Below, piece by piece: positions 7,258 to 15,797 of a DNA stretch of 37,718 nt. Position numbers and translations under genes: made by a program. The stretch is taken from NCBI GenBank assembly GCA_003140665.1, contig PLKS01000146.1, positions 274 to 37,991 on the forward strand. The letters run 5' to 3'. The stretch is from Opitutaceae bacterium (lineage in GTDB: Bacteria > Verrucomicrobiota > Verrucomicrobiia > Opitutales > Opitutaceae). Within the stretch, counting starts at the first letter, position 1; every line of letters begins with the position of its first letter. The notes under the pieces were generated by a model, which did not search any database, was not told where the DNA came from, and saw only the letters and a program-made list of their open reading frames with translations.

Positions 7258-7287
7258 TGGCGGCAATTTTGTGACTATGGATCCCTC

Positions 7288-8295
7288 ATGCCCAAGCGCG
7301 GCCAGGACGACGAGGAAAAACCCAAGAAGCTCAGCGCCTATTCGCTCAAGCTCGACGACTCCCAGATGGAGCGACTGCGCTCCCTGCTGAGCGGGCGCGG
7401 CTGGGAGGCCTTCGACGTCGCCTATGCGCGCTACGCGTTCCGGGGGCGCGACTGCAACGTCACCGCCTACGAGAGCGGGAAGCTGGTCGTCGCGGGAAAG
7501 GGCACGGAGGAATTCGTGACGATGACGCTCGAGCCGGAGGTGACGCGGGCGCCGAAGCTCGGCTACGACGGCGTCCTGCATCCCGAGTGGTTCGAGCCCC
7601 ACGCGGGACTAGACGAGAGCGGCAAGGGAGACCTCTTCGGGCCCGTGGTGGCGGCGACCGTCATCGCGGACCGCCCGGCGATAGAGGCGTGGATCAAGGC
7701 GGGCGTGAAGGACTCGAAGAAGATCGCGGAGGCCCAAATCATCAAGCTGGACCGGCTGATCCGGGGGACCGCGGGCACGGCGGTCGCCACCTGCCTGTGC
7801 GGGATGCCCAAGTACAACCTCCTCATGTCCCGTCCGGGCGCCAATCTGAACCGGCTGCTCGCCTGGCAGCACGCGACGGCGCTTTCCCAGGCGCTCTCGA
7901 GGAAGAGGGTGCCGTGGGGCCTCCTCGACCAGTTCAGCAAGCAGCCGCTCGCCCAGCGGGAGCTCGCGAGGATGGGGATCAAGGATTTCGACCTGAGGAT
8001 GCGCACGAAGGCGGAGGAGGACCCGGTCGTCGCGGCCGCCTCCGTCGTCGCGCGGGCCGAGTACGTGCGCCAGATGCACGCGCTCTCGAAGCGTTTCGGG
8101 GGGCCGCTGCAAAAGGGCGCGGGGCCCCTCGTCAAGGAGCAGGCGGCGCAGATCATCGAGCGCTTCGGGGCGCGCTCGCTCGGGGATTTCGCAAAGCTTC
8201 ATTTCCGGACGGCCTACGAGGTCGTGCTTGCCGCGGGCAAGCTGGACGAGCTTCCGCTTCCCGAGCCCAAGGCGCGGGTGGAGTGGGGCGGGTGA
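7288..8295 (+). CDS. rnhC: Ribonuclease HIII
   Basis: A 335-residue enzyme that cleaves the RNA strand of RNA-DNA hybrids. The catalytic start motif is the HIII form, GLDESGKGDLFGP with Asp109 and Glu110; KDSKK (141-145) and Asp214 in LLDQF follow, and EDPVVAAASVVARAEY carries the late acidic region. The first ~85 residues form the N-terminal substrate-binding extension typical of RNase HIII (DUF3378-like, SAYSLKLDDSQMERL). The start at ATG 7288 leaves 30 bp to divergent mutY, so promoters must overlap or lie within genes. RNase HII follows 20 bp downstream. Confidence 0.93.
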   Translation: MPKRGQDDEEKPKKLSAYSLKLDDSQMERLRSLLSGRGWEAFDVAYARYAFRGRDCNVTAYESGKLVVAGKGTEEFVTMTLEPEVTRAPKLGYDGVLHPEWFEPHAGLDESGKGDLFGPVVAATVIADRPAIEAWIKAGVKDSKKIAEAQIIKLDRLIRGTAGTAVATCLCGMPKYNLLMSRPGANLNRLLAWQHATALSQALSRKRVPWGLLDQFSKQPLAQRELARMGIKDFDLRMRTKAEEDPVVAAASVVARAEYVRQMHALSKRFGGPLQKGAGPLVKEQAAQIIERFGARSLGDFAKLHFRTAYEVVLAAGKLDELPLPEPKARVEWGG

Positions 8296-8315
8296 GGGGG
8301 GCCCGCGATCGCCCG

Positions 8316-9077
8316 ATGCCGAAGCGCCGACAGCTCCGCAGCTTCGACCTGAAGAAGATCGAGGGATTCGAGGGCCTGATCGGCGTGGACGAGGTTGGCC
8401 GGGGCGCGCTGGCGGGCCCCGTCGTCGCCGGCGCCGTCCTCGTGACCCGGGAGTTCCTGGGGAGCCGGTGGGCCGCGTACAAGGCCGGCCGCGTGAACGA
8501 CTCGAAGCTGCTGACGGCCGCCGACCGCGAGTCCCTCTGGGGCGAGTTCGAGTCGCTCGCGGCCCTGGGCCAGATCCACGCGCACTTCGGGTCCGCGAGC
8601 GTGGAGGAGATCGAGCAGCACAACATCCTCGGAGCGACCAAGCTCGCGATGCGGCGGGCGATGGAGGGCATCTATCCCGCCGCGGCGTTCAGGCGCAGCG
8701 AGGAGCCGGACCTCTTCTCCTCGGTCGAGGAGCGTGAGGCATTCGTCCCGGCGGTCTCGTGCCGAGTGATCGTGGACGGCCTGCCCCTGAGGGGATTCCC
8801 ATACCCCCACACGGCCGTGGTGCGGGGCGACGGCAGGTCGCTCTGCATCGCGATGGCCTCGATCATCGCCAAGGTGGCGAGGGACCGGATGATGGCCGAG
8901 CTGGACGCGAGGCATCCCGGCTACGGGTTCGGCACCCACAAGGGCTATGGCACCAGCGACCACCGGGACGCGGTCATCCGGCTGGGGCGCAGCCCCATCC
9001 ACAGGGAGATGTTCCTGCGCAAGCTGCTGGCGCACCGCGCGGACCCGGACCAGATGGATTTCCTTCCCGGCCGTTGA
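8316..9077 (+). CDS. rnhB: Ribonuclease HII
   Basis: A 253-residue enzyme that excises ribonucleotides embedded in DNA and cuts RNA-DNA hybrids. Motifs: GVDEVGRG with Asp25 and Glu26, NDSKLL (61-66), VDG with Asp154, and ASIIAKVARD with Asp190, so the four acidic positions are all present. GYGFGTHKGYGTSDH is the usual C-terminal signature. Residues about 117-148 (IYPAAAFRRSEEPDLFSSVEERE) form an insertion longer than in E. coli. ATG 8316 is chosen because it gives the compact family length; GGTGAGGGGGG lies about 13 bases upstream. It is 20 bp after rnhC and 32 bp before the kinase gene. Confidence 0.95.
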   Translation: MPKRRQLRSFDLKKIEGFEGLIGVDEVGRGALAGPVVAGAVLVTREFLGSRWAAYKAGRVNDSKLLTAADRESLWGEFESLAALGQIHAHFGSASVEEIEQHNILGATKLAMRRAMEGIYPAAAFRRSEEPDLFSSVEEREAFVPAVSCRVIVDGLPLRGFPYPHTAVVRGDGRSLCIAMASIIAKVARDRMMAELDARHPGYGFGTHKGYGTSDHRDAVIRLGRSPIHREMFLRKLLAHRADPDQMDFLPGR

Positions 9078-9109
9078 CCCGCGCGGGCCGCACGGGCACA
9101 ACGGCACAG

Positions 9110-10273
9110 ATGGCAGGAATCAAGAACACCTCGCTCGACCGCGTGCTGGGGAGGCTGGACAGCCTCGACGCCGTCAACCTGACGAACCTCGTCCAGCGGC
9201 TCGCCAAGGAGCGCGCCCTCTTTGAGCAGATCTTCAACACGCTCCAGGAGGGGGTGCTCGTCATCGCCGCCGATGGCAACATCGAGTACGCGAACGAGGC
9301 TGCCCACCGCCTGATGGGGCTGCGCGGCGAAAAGCTCGCCGGCCAGACGCTCTGGCGCCTCGTCCCCGGGCTGCGGCCGTCGCTCGGCGACGACGGCGGC
9401 GCCGGCGCGGAGGTGGTCGCCCGGGAATTCGAGCTCACGTACCCGGAGCCGCGCACGGTGAGGCTCTACATGGTCCCGTTCCGGGCGGAGGGCGGCGGCC
9501 CGCGCCGCCACGCCGTGATCCTCGCGGACGTCACCCGCGACAAGCTGACGACCGAGCAGCGCATCGAGGACGAGCGGATATCCTCGATCCTCATGCTCGC
9601 CGGCGGCGTCGCGCACGAGCTCGGCAACCCGCTCAATTCGCTGACGATCCACCTGCAGCTGATCGCCCGCAAGCTGAAGAAGATCAGCCCCTCCCCCGAG
9701 GCCGAGTCGATCGCGGATTCCGTCGGCGTCTGCCGCGCCGAGGTCGAGAGGCTCGACGGCATCATCACCCATTTCCTCGAGGCGATCCGCCCCCGCCCTC
9801 CGGACCTGTCGGAGACGAACGTGGCGGACGTGCTCGCCGAGGTCCTCAAGTTCCAGAAGCGCGAGTTCGCCGACCGCGGAATCGCGGTGGAGGCTGAGAC
9901 GCCGGCGGAGCTCCCGAGCATCATGGCGGACCGCGGGCAGCTCAAGCAGGTGTTCTTCAACATCACGAAGAACGCGATGGAGGCGATGCAGCCCGGCGGC
10001 AGGCTGAAGATCAGGTCGCGCGCGGACGACGACTCGGTCTACCTCATCTTCGGCGACAGCGGCGCGGGCATCCGGCAGGAGGACCTGGCCAAGCTGTTCC
10101 AGCCCTACCACACCACCAAGCCCGGCGGCCACGGGCTCGGCCTGACGATCGTGCAGAGGATCATGCGTGCGCACGGGGGCCAGGCCGGCATCGAGAGCAG
10201 GGAGGGGCTCGGTACGGTCATCACCCTGCAGTTCCCGCGCAAGGACCGCAGGGTGCGGATGCTCGGCGGCTGA
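9110..10273 (+). CDS. Cytoplasmic NtrB-like PAS sensor histidine kinase
   Basis: A 387-residue kinase without membrane segments. A coiled start (1-40) leads to a PAS domain (about 40-145: LQEGVLVIAADGNIEYANEA). The HisKA H-box is GVAHELGNPLNSL with phospho-acceptor His169. The ATPase part shows the N-box NITKNAMEAM (284-293), G1 DSGAGI (316-321) and G2 GGHGLGL (339-345). It therefore autophosphorylates and should pass phosphate to a response regulator, most likely the NtrC-type protein at 12549-13937, which shares this strand. The input to the PAS domain is unknown. It ends 6 bp before the convergent lipoprotein stop. Confidence 0.9.
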   Translation: MAGIKNTSLDRVLGRLDSLDAVNLTNLVQRLAKERALFEQIFNTLQEGVLVIAADGNIEYANEAAHRLMGLRGEKLAGQTLWRLVPGLRPSLGDDGGAGAEVVAREFELTYPEPRTVRLYMVPFRAEGGGPRRHAVILADVTRDKLTTEQRIEDERISSILMLAGGVAHELGNPLNSLTIHLQLIARKLKKISPSPEAESIADSVGVCRAEVERLDGIITHFLEAIRPRPPDLSETNVADVLAEVLKFQKREFADRGIAVEAETPAELPSIMADRGQLKQVFFNITKNAMEAMQPGGRLKIRSRADDDSVYLIFGDSGAGIRQEDLAKLFQPYHTTKPGGHGLGLTIVQRIMRAHGGQAGIESREGLGTVITLQFPRKDRRVRMLGG

Positions 10274-10279
10274 GCACTC

Positions 10280-10888
10280 CTACTTTGCGGCCGGCTTTGG
10301 ATTGCCCGAGTCGTCGAGGACGTTCTTCACGAGGATCGTCCGGGTCTCCTTGGCCTTGCCCAGCTGGAGCCTGACCGTGAAGGGGAGCTCGTCGGAGCTC
10401 ACGCCCAGCTGCGAGACCATCGGCGTCGGCTCGGCGGTCGTGCCGGGCGGGATCGTGATGGTGGCGGGATCGATGACGAAGTTTCCGAGGTCCGAGTTGA
10501 AGTCGATCATCGTGACGGCGATCGGCTCCGCGCCGGGATTCCCGAGGATCAGGTGAAGGGTGACGGGGGGCAGGGGGCTCCCGAGGGTCTGCTTGCCCTC
10601 GCTGTACTCATAGTCCCGGTAGGTGGTCTTGTCGCCGGAATCCCCCCGGCCCTTGCCCGACTTCAGCCCGGGGCCCACACCGCGGCTCACGGTGATCTTC
10701 GCCGTCACCGCTCCGCTGAAGAAGGCGTCGCCGCCCTCCATCGCGACCGGACGCTCGCCCGAGACGACCCCCTTGGTCATCTCGTCGTTCGGGGGCGCCC
10801 CGCATCCGGAACCCAGGAGGATCAGCCCGAGGCAGGCGGCGCACAGCGAGGTCCTTAAGCGATTAGCAGGGGATATTTTATGAAGCAT
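10280..10888 (-). CDS. Putative lipoprotein, unknown function
   Basis: A 202-residue protein from the ATG at 10888 (MLHKISPANRLRTSLCAACL). The signal ends GSGC, giving lipidation at Cys29; the -3 position is Gly rather than Leu, a weaker lipobox. The mature region includes DAFFSGAVTAKITVSRG, then an Ig-like beta segment (TLHLILGNPGAEPIAVTMIDFNSDLG ... ITIPPGTTAE) that resembles a small abundant-type beta-sandwich used in surface proteins. The frame extends to 11026, but that would precede the signal with unrelated sequence. It is divergent from the ECF sigma gene. Confidence 0.6.
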   Translation of the reverse strand: MLHKISPANRLRTSLCAACLGLILLGSGCGAPPNDEMTKGVVSGERPVAMEGGDAFFSGAVTAKITVSRGVGPGLKSGKGRGDSGDKTTYRDYEYSEGKQTLGSPLPPVTLHLILGNPGAEPIAVTMIDFNSDLGNFVIDPATITIPPGTTAEPTPMVSQLGVSSDELPFTVRLQLGKAKETRTILVKNVLDDSGNPKPAAK

Positions 10889-10905
10889 TTTGGAGCGCGG
10901 GGACT

Positions 10906-10934
10906 CCACCCCCCGCCGGGGTTGAACGGGGTGG
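10906..10934. repeat. Hairpin in the lipoprotein / sigma-factor divergent region
   Basis: CCACCCC (10906-10912) and GGGGTGG (10928-10934) form a perfect 7-bp stem with a 15-base loop. It lies upstream of both divergent genes. There is no T-run on either side, so it is more likely an operator or RNA structure than a terminator. The remaining sequence up to 11043 shows no promoter I can support. Confidence 0.35.
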
Positions 10935-11043
10935 GCATCCATGTGCATGAAAGGTTGCATGCCGTCCGCTCTTGCGCCAATTGAAAAAGCGCATCTTTCC
11001 GGCCGGATCTGCGTCTGGTCGGCCATAGGACAATGTCACACGC

Positions 11044-11589
11044 ATGGATGAAAGTTCAACGACCTCGCTGGGCGACCGAGTGCGCCGGGCGCAGCGCGGA
11101 GACGAGGTGGCCCTGCGGGAGCTCATCGTGGCCTACCAGCACCGTGTCGCGGGGTTCACGTACGCCATCACCGGAAGGAGCGACTCCGTCGAGGACATCG
11201 TCCAGATGGTGTTCGTCAAGATGGCCCGCGCCATCGCGCGGCTCAAGGCCCCAGAGCAGTTTGAGCCGTGGCTTTTCCGCCTCGCCCGGAACACCTGCAT
11301 CGACCACCTGCGGCGCCAGAAGCTGCGGCGCATATTCATCCCCTTCGCGCCCGAGCACGAGAACGTGCCCGAGCCTTCGGGGGCCGTCGACACGGAGGAG
11401 CTCGACGCGCTCCGCCATGCGCTCGCCCAGCTGCGACCCAAGGACCGCGCGCTCCTCGCGCTCGTACAGGAGGGCCGCAGCCACGCGGAGATCGCCGAGA
11501 CCTTCAAGACAAGCGTCGCGGCCGTGAAGGCGCGCCTTCACCGCGCAAGGGAACAATTACGACAACACTACCACAGCGATGAAAACTGA
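11044..11589 (+). CDS. ECF-type RNA polymerase sigma factor
   Basis: A 181-residue sigma-70 family factor of the ECF group. Region 2 spans about 25-95 (LRELIVAYQHRVAGFTY, SVEDIVQMVFVKMARA, PWLFRLARNTCIDHLRRQ). Region 4 spans about 128-175 (LRPKDRALLALVQEGRSHAEIAETF, VAAVKARLHRAREQLR). There is no region 3 or extra C-terminal domain. The downstream gene overlaps by 11 bp and the third by 4 bp, so the three are one transcription unit. Such factors are usually held by an adjacent membrane anti-sigma protein, which the next gene may be. Confidence 0.92.
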   Translation: MDESSTTSLGDRVRRAQRGDEVALRELIVAYQHRVAGFTYAITGRSDSVEDIVQMVFVKMARAIARLKAPEQFEPWLFRLARNTCIDHLRRQKLRRIFIPFAPEHENVPEPSGAVDTEELDALRHALAQLRPKDRALLALVQEGRSHAEIAETFKTSVAAVKARLHRAREQLRQHYHSDEN

Positions 11590-11851
11590 AAACCATGCAT
11601 GGGAGCGCCTGCGCGAGCACGCGGCCTCCCAGATTTCGCCAGGATTTCCCGACCGGGTCCTCCGCGCGGCGCGGGCAGCCGCATCGCCCCTGCTCATCTC
11701 CCACCTCGCCATGTGCGCAGCGACGGCCGCCGTGTGCCTCGTTGCCGTGGCGCTCTACGACGCCCGCATCTCGGGCGACGAGGACGCGACGAACATCGCG
11801 GGCTGGGGGGAAATCGCCGCGCAGGCGAGCGATCTAGAGCAGGGCCTATGA
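11579..11851 (+). CDS. Small membrane protein, candidate anti-sigma factor
   Basis: A 90-residue protein with one membrane segment at about residues 37-59 (PLLISHLAMCAATAAVCLVAVALY). The cytosolic N-terminus (1-36) contains an amphipathic stretch GFPDRVLRAARAAAS; the C-terminal tail is short and acidic. Its ATG overlaps the sigma factor stop by 11 bp, and its stop overlaps the next start as ATGA. I see no classical zinc anti-sigma HxxxCxxC motif. By position, size and topology it resembles CnrY-type anti-sigma factors; sequence identity to them is not claimed. Confidence 0.6.
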   Translation: MKTENHAWERLREHAASQISPGFPDRVLRAARAAASPLLISHLAMCAATAAVCLVAVALYDARISGDEDATNIAGWGEIAAQASDLEQGL

Positions 11852-12495
11852 GGGAGCGCCTGCTCACGGTATTGCTTACCGCGCTGGTGTTCGGGTTGGG
11901 GACCGGCGCGGGGATCTGGGCTGAGCGCCACCGGCCGTTTCCGCGGCCGCCGGGCTCGTTCCTGGAGGAGTATGGCGGCAGGAGGGCTCCCCCATGGCAC
12001 AACCCGCAGCCCATCAACCGTGCCCAGCTGTCGGAGCAGATCGAGGCGATCCGCCCGCAGATGGAGGCGTTCAAGGCGCGGGTGAACGAGATCTACAGCG
12101 AGTTCGACCGCGACATCGAAACCGTGCTCACGCCCGACCAGAAGGCCCTCTACGAGAAGCGATTCCGGTCGCAGCGCGGCCTCGCAGGATCCCCGGGGCT
12201 GACCGCCGGCGACAAGCCCCTTTCGGACGAGCAGATCGACCAGCTTCTCCAGCGGCCGTTCCGCACGCTGGCCTACTTCGTGGTCATCCCTATGACGCTC
12301 GACCGGATGTCGACCGAGCTGAACCTCGACGAGGCGCAGCGCGGGAAGGTGAAGGATTTCCTGCGCGTGCGCAGGGAGAAGTTCATCGAGCTGGTGGACA
12401 GCTCGCCCCCGCTCAGCCTGATGCTGAGCCGCCTCGCGCCCATTGCGCAGCGACTGGCGGAGCCCGCCAGGCCCGCGGCGGCGCCTGCGCACTAG
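11848..12495 (+). CDS. Membrane-anchored CpxP/Spy/CnrX-like periplasmic sensor
   Basis: A 215-residue protein. Residues 5-24 form a signal anchor and the remainder is helical and probably periplasmic. Two LTxxQ-like motifs are visible: VLTPDQKALYEKRF (93-106) and LNLDEAQRGKVKDFL (158-172), as in CpxP, Spy and the heavy-metal sensor family. It has very few histidines (28, 51, 215), so metal sensing is not evident; misfolded-protein or envelope sensing is as likely. It is translationally coupled (ATGA) to the small membrane protein. Together with the sigma factor this gives a CnrYXH-like layout, here in the order sigma, anti-sigma, sensor. Confidence 0.7.
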   Translation: MRERLLTVLLTALVFGLGTGAGIWAERHRPFPRPPGSFLEEYGGRRAPPWHNPQPINRAQLSEQIEAIRPQMEAFKARVNEIYSEFDRDIETVLTPDQKALYEKRFRSQRGLAGSPGLTAGDKPLSDEQIDQLLQRPFRTLAYFVVIPMTLDRMSTELNLDEAQRGKVKDFLRVRREKFIELVDSSPPLSLMLSRLAPIAQRLAEPARPAAAPAH

Positions 12496-12548
12496 GGACC
12501 CGCGTGGCCAGGGCTTGACCGCCCCGGCGTGTCGCTTGGAATGGCTGC

Positions 12549-13937
12549 ATGGTCCCCAGCGTCCTCATCGTAGACGACGAGAAGCACACCCGCGAGGGGC
12601 TCAAGCAGGCGCTCGCGGAGAACTACGACGTGAGCCTGGCGGCGAGCGCGGACGAGGCGTTCAACCTGATGGACGCCCACCCGTTCGACGTCATCCTGAC
12701 CGACCTGAGGATGCCGGGCAAATCCGGGCTCAAGGTGATCGACCGCGCCCTCGCGCTGCCGAGCAAGCCCGCGGTCCTGATGATGACGGCCTACGGCAGC
12801 ATCGACACGGCGGTGGAGGCCATGCGAAGGGGCGCGGTCGACTTCCTGACGAAGCCGGTCAACATCGAGCGGCTCGACGTCCTGATCCGCAGGGCGCTCA
12901 AGGCGAAGACGCTGGAGGTCGAGGTCGAGCAGCTGCACGAGCGCCTCGACCAGAAGTTTGACCTGGCGGGGATCGTGGGGGATTCCGCGCTCCTCAAGGA
13001 CATCATCGAGCGGGTGAAGAAGGTGGCGCTGTCGAAGGCGACGATCCTGATCGAGGGAGAGTCGGGCACGGGAAAGGAGCTGATCGCGCAGGCGATCCAC
13101 CAGGCGAGCCCGCGCTCGAGGGGGCCCTTCGTCGCGGTGCACTGCGCGGCGCTCTCGGAGAGCCTGCTCGAGAGCGAGCTCTTCGGGCACGAGAAGGGCT
13201 CGTTCACCGGCGCGACCGAGCGGCGGATCGGCCGGTTCGAGTCGGCCGACGGCGGCACGCTCTTCCTGGACGAGATCGGCGAGATCTCCGGATCGATCCA
13301 GGTGAAGCTGCTGAGGTTCCTCGAGACCAAGTCGATCGACCGGGTCGGCGGCAGCAAGACGGTCGAGCTCGACGTGCGCCTCGTGACGGCGGCCAACCGG
13401 AGCCTGGAGCAGCTCGTGCGCGAGGGAAAGTTCCGCGAGGACCTGTTCTTCCGCCTGGACGTGGTGCGGTTCGTCATGCCTCCCCTGCGCCAGAGGCGGG
13501 AGGACATCCCGGCCCTCCTCGCCCATTTCATCAGGCTGTTCTCGGAGGAGAACGGCGTCCCCGCGCTCGAGATCGAGCCGGGCGCGATGAAGACGCTCCA
13601 GGCCTACTCCTGGCCCGGGAACATCCGCGAGCTGCGCAATTTCTGCGAGAACGCGGTGGTGCTCAGGAAGGGAGGCAAGCTCACCGAGTTCGACCTCGAT
13701 CCGCGGTTCCGGGGCGCCCCCGAGTCCCCGATCGCGGCGGGCGGCCTGGCGGACGGGGCGGCGGGGGCCGCCGGCACGACGCTCTCGGTCGAGCAGAACG
13801 AGAAGCGGATCCTCAGGGAGGCGCTCATAAAGTCGCGCGGCAACAGGACGAGGGCGGCGGAATTGATGGGCATCAGCCGGCGGACGCTCCACCGCAAGCT
13901 GGCCCAGTGGCCCGAGCTCGACGTCATGGACAAATGA
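12549..13937 (+). CDS. NtrC-family sigma-54-dependent response regulator
   Basis: A 462-residue transcription activator. The receiver domain (3-118) has the acidic pair D9/D10 and phospho-acceptor Asp52 in LTDLRMPG, with Lys at TKPVN. The AAA+ domain shows Walker A GESGTGKE (170-177), the sigma-54 contact loop GSFTGA (217-222, Ser for the usual Ala), Walker B GGTLFLDEIGEI (~234-245) and FREDLFFRLDVV. The C-terminal Fis-type helix-turn-helix is NRTRAAELMGISRRTLHRKL. It should drive sigma-54 promoters when phosphorylated. The likely partner kinase is at 9110-10273. Its stop overlaps the start of the next gene (ATGA). Confidence 0.95.
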   Translation: MVPSVLIVDDEKHTREGLKQALAENYDVSLAASADEAFNLMDAHPFDVILTDLRMPGKSGLKVIDRALALPSKPAVLMMTAYGSIDTAVEAMRRGAVDFLTKPVNIERLDVLIRRALKAKTLEVEVEQLHERLDQKFDLAGIVGDSALLKDIIERVKKVALSKATILIEGESGTGKELIAQAIHQASPRSRGPFVAVHCAALSESLLESELFGHEKGSFTGATERRIGRFESADGGTLFLDEIGEISGSIQVKLLRFLETKSIDRVGGSKTVELDVRLVTAANRSLEQLVREGKFREDLFFRLDVVRFVMPPLRQRREDIPALLAHFIRLFSEENGVPALEIEPGAMKTLQAYSWPGNIRELRNFCENAVVLRKGGKLTEFDLDPRFRGAPESPIAAGGLADGAAGAAGTTLSVEQNEKRILREALIKSRGNRTRAAELMGISRRTLHRKLAQWPELDVMDK

Positions 13938-15724
13938 CCGTCCGCCCGCGCACGACGCAGGAGCTTATCCACTGGCTTGAGATGGGTGGGGGCGCGCGCT
14001 GGGTCCGGCTGGGGGCGCTCATCGTGTGCGGGCTCGCCATCTCGAGCCTGGTCGCCTGGAGGCAGTTCCACGGCGCCGCGACCGAGGCCACGCTGGCGCA
14101 GGCCGACATGGCCGCGCAGATCGCCCGGGGCGAGGGCTTCACGACCCGCGTCAACTATCCGCAGGCCGTCGCGTTCTTCGCGGCGCGCGGCGTCCGCTTC
14201 GATCCGTTCCGCGCCTACCCGGACGTCTACCAAGCCCCCCTCTACCCGATGGCGATCGCCGGCGCGCTCAGGCTCCTGCCGCGCGCGGCGCGCGCGGCGC
14301 TCTTTGCCACGGCGCCGGCGCCGCCGTTCGGATTCGCGGCCGACTATTTCCTCCTGGGGCTCAATCTCCTCCTTTTCTGGCTGGCGGTGGGGCTCGCCTT
14401 CGACCTGGGACGGCGCCTGTTCGGGGCCCCCGCGGGCTGGCTGGCGGCGATCGCGCTCTTCGTCTCGGTGCCGGTCTGGCAGCAGGTGGCGGCGGTCAAC
14501 GGCACGGCGCTCATGATGGTGCTCGGGCTGGCCGCGTTCCATGCCTGGTGGCGGGCGGAGTCGGCGCCCGACCTCCGGCGCGCGGCGGCCGCCCTCGGGG
14601 TCCTGGGCGCCCTGTGCGGCGCCCTGTTCCTCGCCGAGTATTCGGCCGGCGCCCTCGTCGCCGTCGCGCTTTGGGGCACGGCGAGGCGGTTCGGCGCGGG
14701 GGCCCGGTGGCGGGCGCTGGCTCTCGTCCTTGGTGGGTTCGCGCTGGTCGCCCTCCCATGGGTCGCGCGCAACATGGCGGTCACGGGGCTGCCGGTCGGC
14801 CTCGCGATCCAGAACATCGCGCTCAAGTCCGGCGACGCCACGGCCGAGCCGTCGGTCATCCGCGCGACCCTCTCCGCGCAGCTTCCGGCCATCGACCTGA
14901 ACAAGCTCTCAAACAAGGTGCTGACCTCGATCCAGGAAAACCTGAGGTCGCGCGTGTGGTCCGGCGGCGCGATGTGGTTTGTCGCGTTCTTCGCGGCGGG
15001 CTGGCTCTATACGTTCCGGTCCGAGCCGGTCAACCGGCTCCGCTGGCTTTTCACGGCCTCCCTCCTGGTTCTCATCGGGTCCCAGGCCGCCTTCAATTCC
15101 GGGGACAGCGAGCGCCAGGCGGTCGTTTGGCTCTCGCCGCTCATCATCGTCTTCGGCGCGGGTTTCTTCTTCGTCCTCCTCTCCAGCCACCCCGTTCTTT
15201 CCGGCTGGCCGAGGGCCTGCGCAGCGGCCCTGCTCGTCCTCCAGGCGCTTCCGCTCGCGCACGACGCGCTCGATCCCCACTGGCTCCATTTCCAGTACCC
15301 CCCCTATTTCCCGGGACTCCTGCAGGGCATGCGGCGCCAGCTCGACGCCTCGGACGCCACGGGGCGATACGGCCTCATGGCGGACGTCCCCGCGGGCCTC
15401 GCCTGGTACGGCCGGACCCGGGCCTGGGCGCAGCCCTCGACGCTGCACGACTTCTACGCGGTCCAGATCGAGCAGCTCACGGGCGAGCTCCTCCTCACCC
15501 CGAGGACCCTGGACCGGCCTTTTTTTTCCGACCTGAACGCGCGGCCGAAGGCCCCCGGGTTCCTGTCGGCGTCCGTCCCTCGGATCGGCCAGTGGGGCGA
15601 GGTGTACGGGGGCCTGCTCACCGGCGCGATGCCGCGCGAGTTCCCGCTCTCCTCGCCCCAAAAGCTCGCCGAAAACCTCTATGTCCTCTTCAATTCCTCG
15701 CTCCCCGAGGCCCGTCCGCGCTGA
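13934..15724 (+). CDS. GT-C/GT39-like multi-pass membrane protein
   Basis: A 596-residue protein with about ten hydrophobic segments through residue ~440, followed by a soluble C-terminal part of about 150 residues. The first extracytoplasmic loop contains ADMAAQIARGEGFTTRV and DVYQAPLYPM, the pattern seen after the first helix of GT-C (ArnT/PMT-like) glycosyltransferases, where an acidic residue is catalytic. ATG 13934 overlaps the regulator's stop as ATGA, so it can be co-expressed with it. With the OMP and BY-kinase genes downstream it probably acts in polysaccharide or glycan assembly. Donor and acceptor cannot be read. Confidence 0.65.
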   Translation: MTVRPRTTQELIHWLEMGGGARWVRLGALIVCGLAISSLVAWRQFHGAATEATLAQADMAAQIARGEGFTTRVNYPQAVAFFAARGVRFDPFRAYPDVYQAPLYPMAIAGALRLLPRAARAALFATAPAPPFGFAADYFLLGLNLLLFWLAVGLAFDLGRRLFGAPAGWLAAIALFVSVPVWQQVAAVNGTALMMVLGLAAFHAWWRAESAPDLRRAAAALGVLGALCGALFLAEYSAGALVAVALWGTARRFGAGARWRALALVLGGFALVALPWVARNMAVTGLPVGLAIQNIALKSGDATAEPSVIRATLSAQLPAIDLNKLSNKVLTSIQENLRSRVWSGGAMWFVAFFAAGWLYTFRSEPVNRLRWLFTASLLVLIGSQAAFNSGDSERQAVVWLSPLIIVFGAGFFFVLLSSHPVLSGWPRACAAALLVLQALPLAHDALDPHWLHFQYPPYFPGLLQGMRRQLDASDATGRYGLMADVPAGLAWYGRTRAWAQPSTLHDFYAVQIEQLTGELLLTPRTLDRPFFSDLNARPKAPGFLSASVPRIGQWGEVYGGLLTGAMPREFPLSSPQKLAENLYVLFNSSLPEARPR

Positions 15725-15797
15725 TACGCCGCGCAGGAATGGTCTTGCCAGCCATTAGCGAAGTGCCAGCTTGGCGGGCATTGTCGGCCAGCCATCC

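Noticed and set aside
6247-8295. A 682-codon open frame joining antisense mutY with rnhC
   Set aside because: Only its 3' half (from 7288) is RNase HIII. The 5' half is antisense to mutY, whose catalytic and iron-sulfur residues are all intact.
7587-9077. A 496-codon open frame overlapping rnhC and rnhB
   Set aside because: Its first 240 codons are out of frame with rnhC; only the part from 8316 shows RNase HII motifs.
8945-10174. A 409-codon reverse frame antisense to the kinase
   Set aside because: High-GC shadow; no domain is recognisable, whereas the forward frame has every histidine-kinase motif.
12492-13892. A 466-codon reverse frame antisense to the NtrC-type gene
   Set aside because: Low-complexity Arg/Leu/Asp translation typical of the complement of GC-rich coding DNA.
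15517-15530. A run of eight T as possible terminator
   Set aside because: It lies inside the GT-C-like coding region without a preceding stem.
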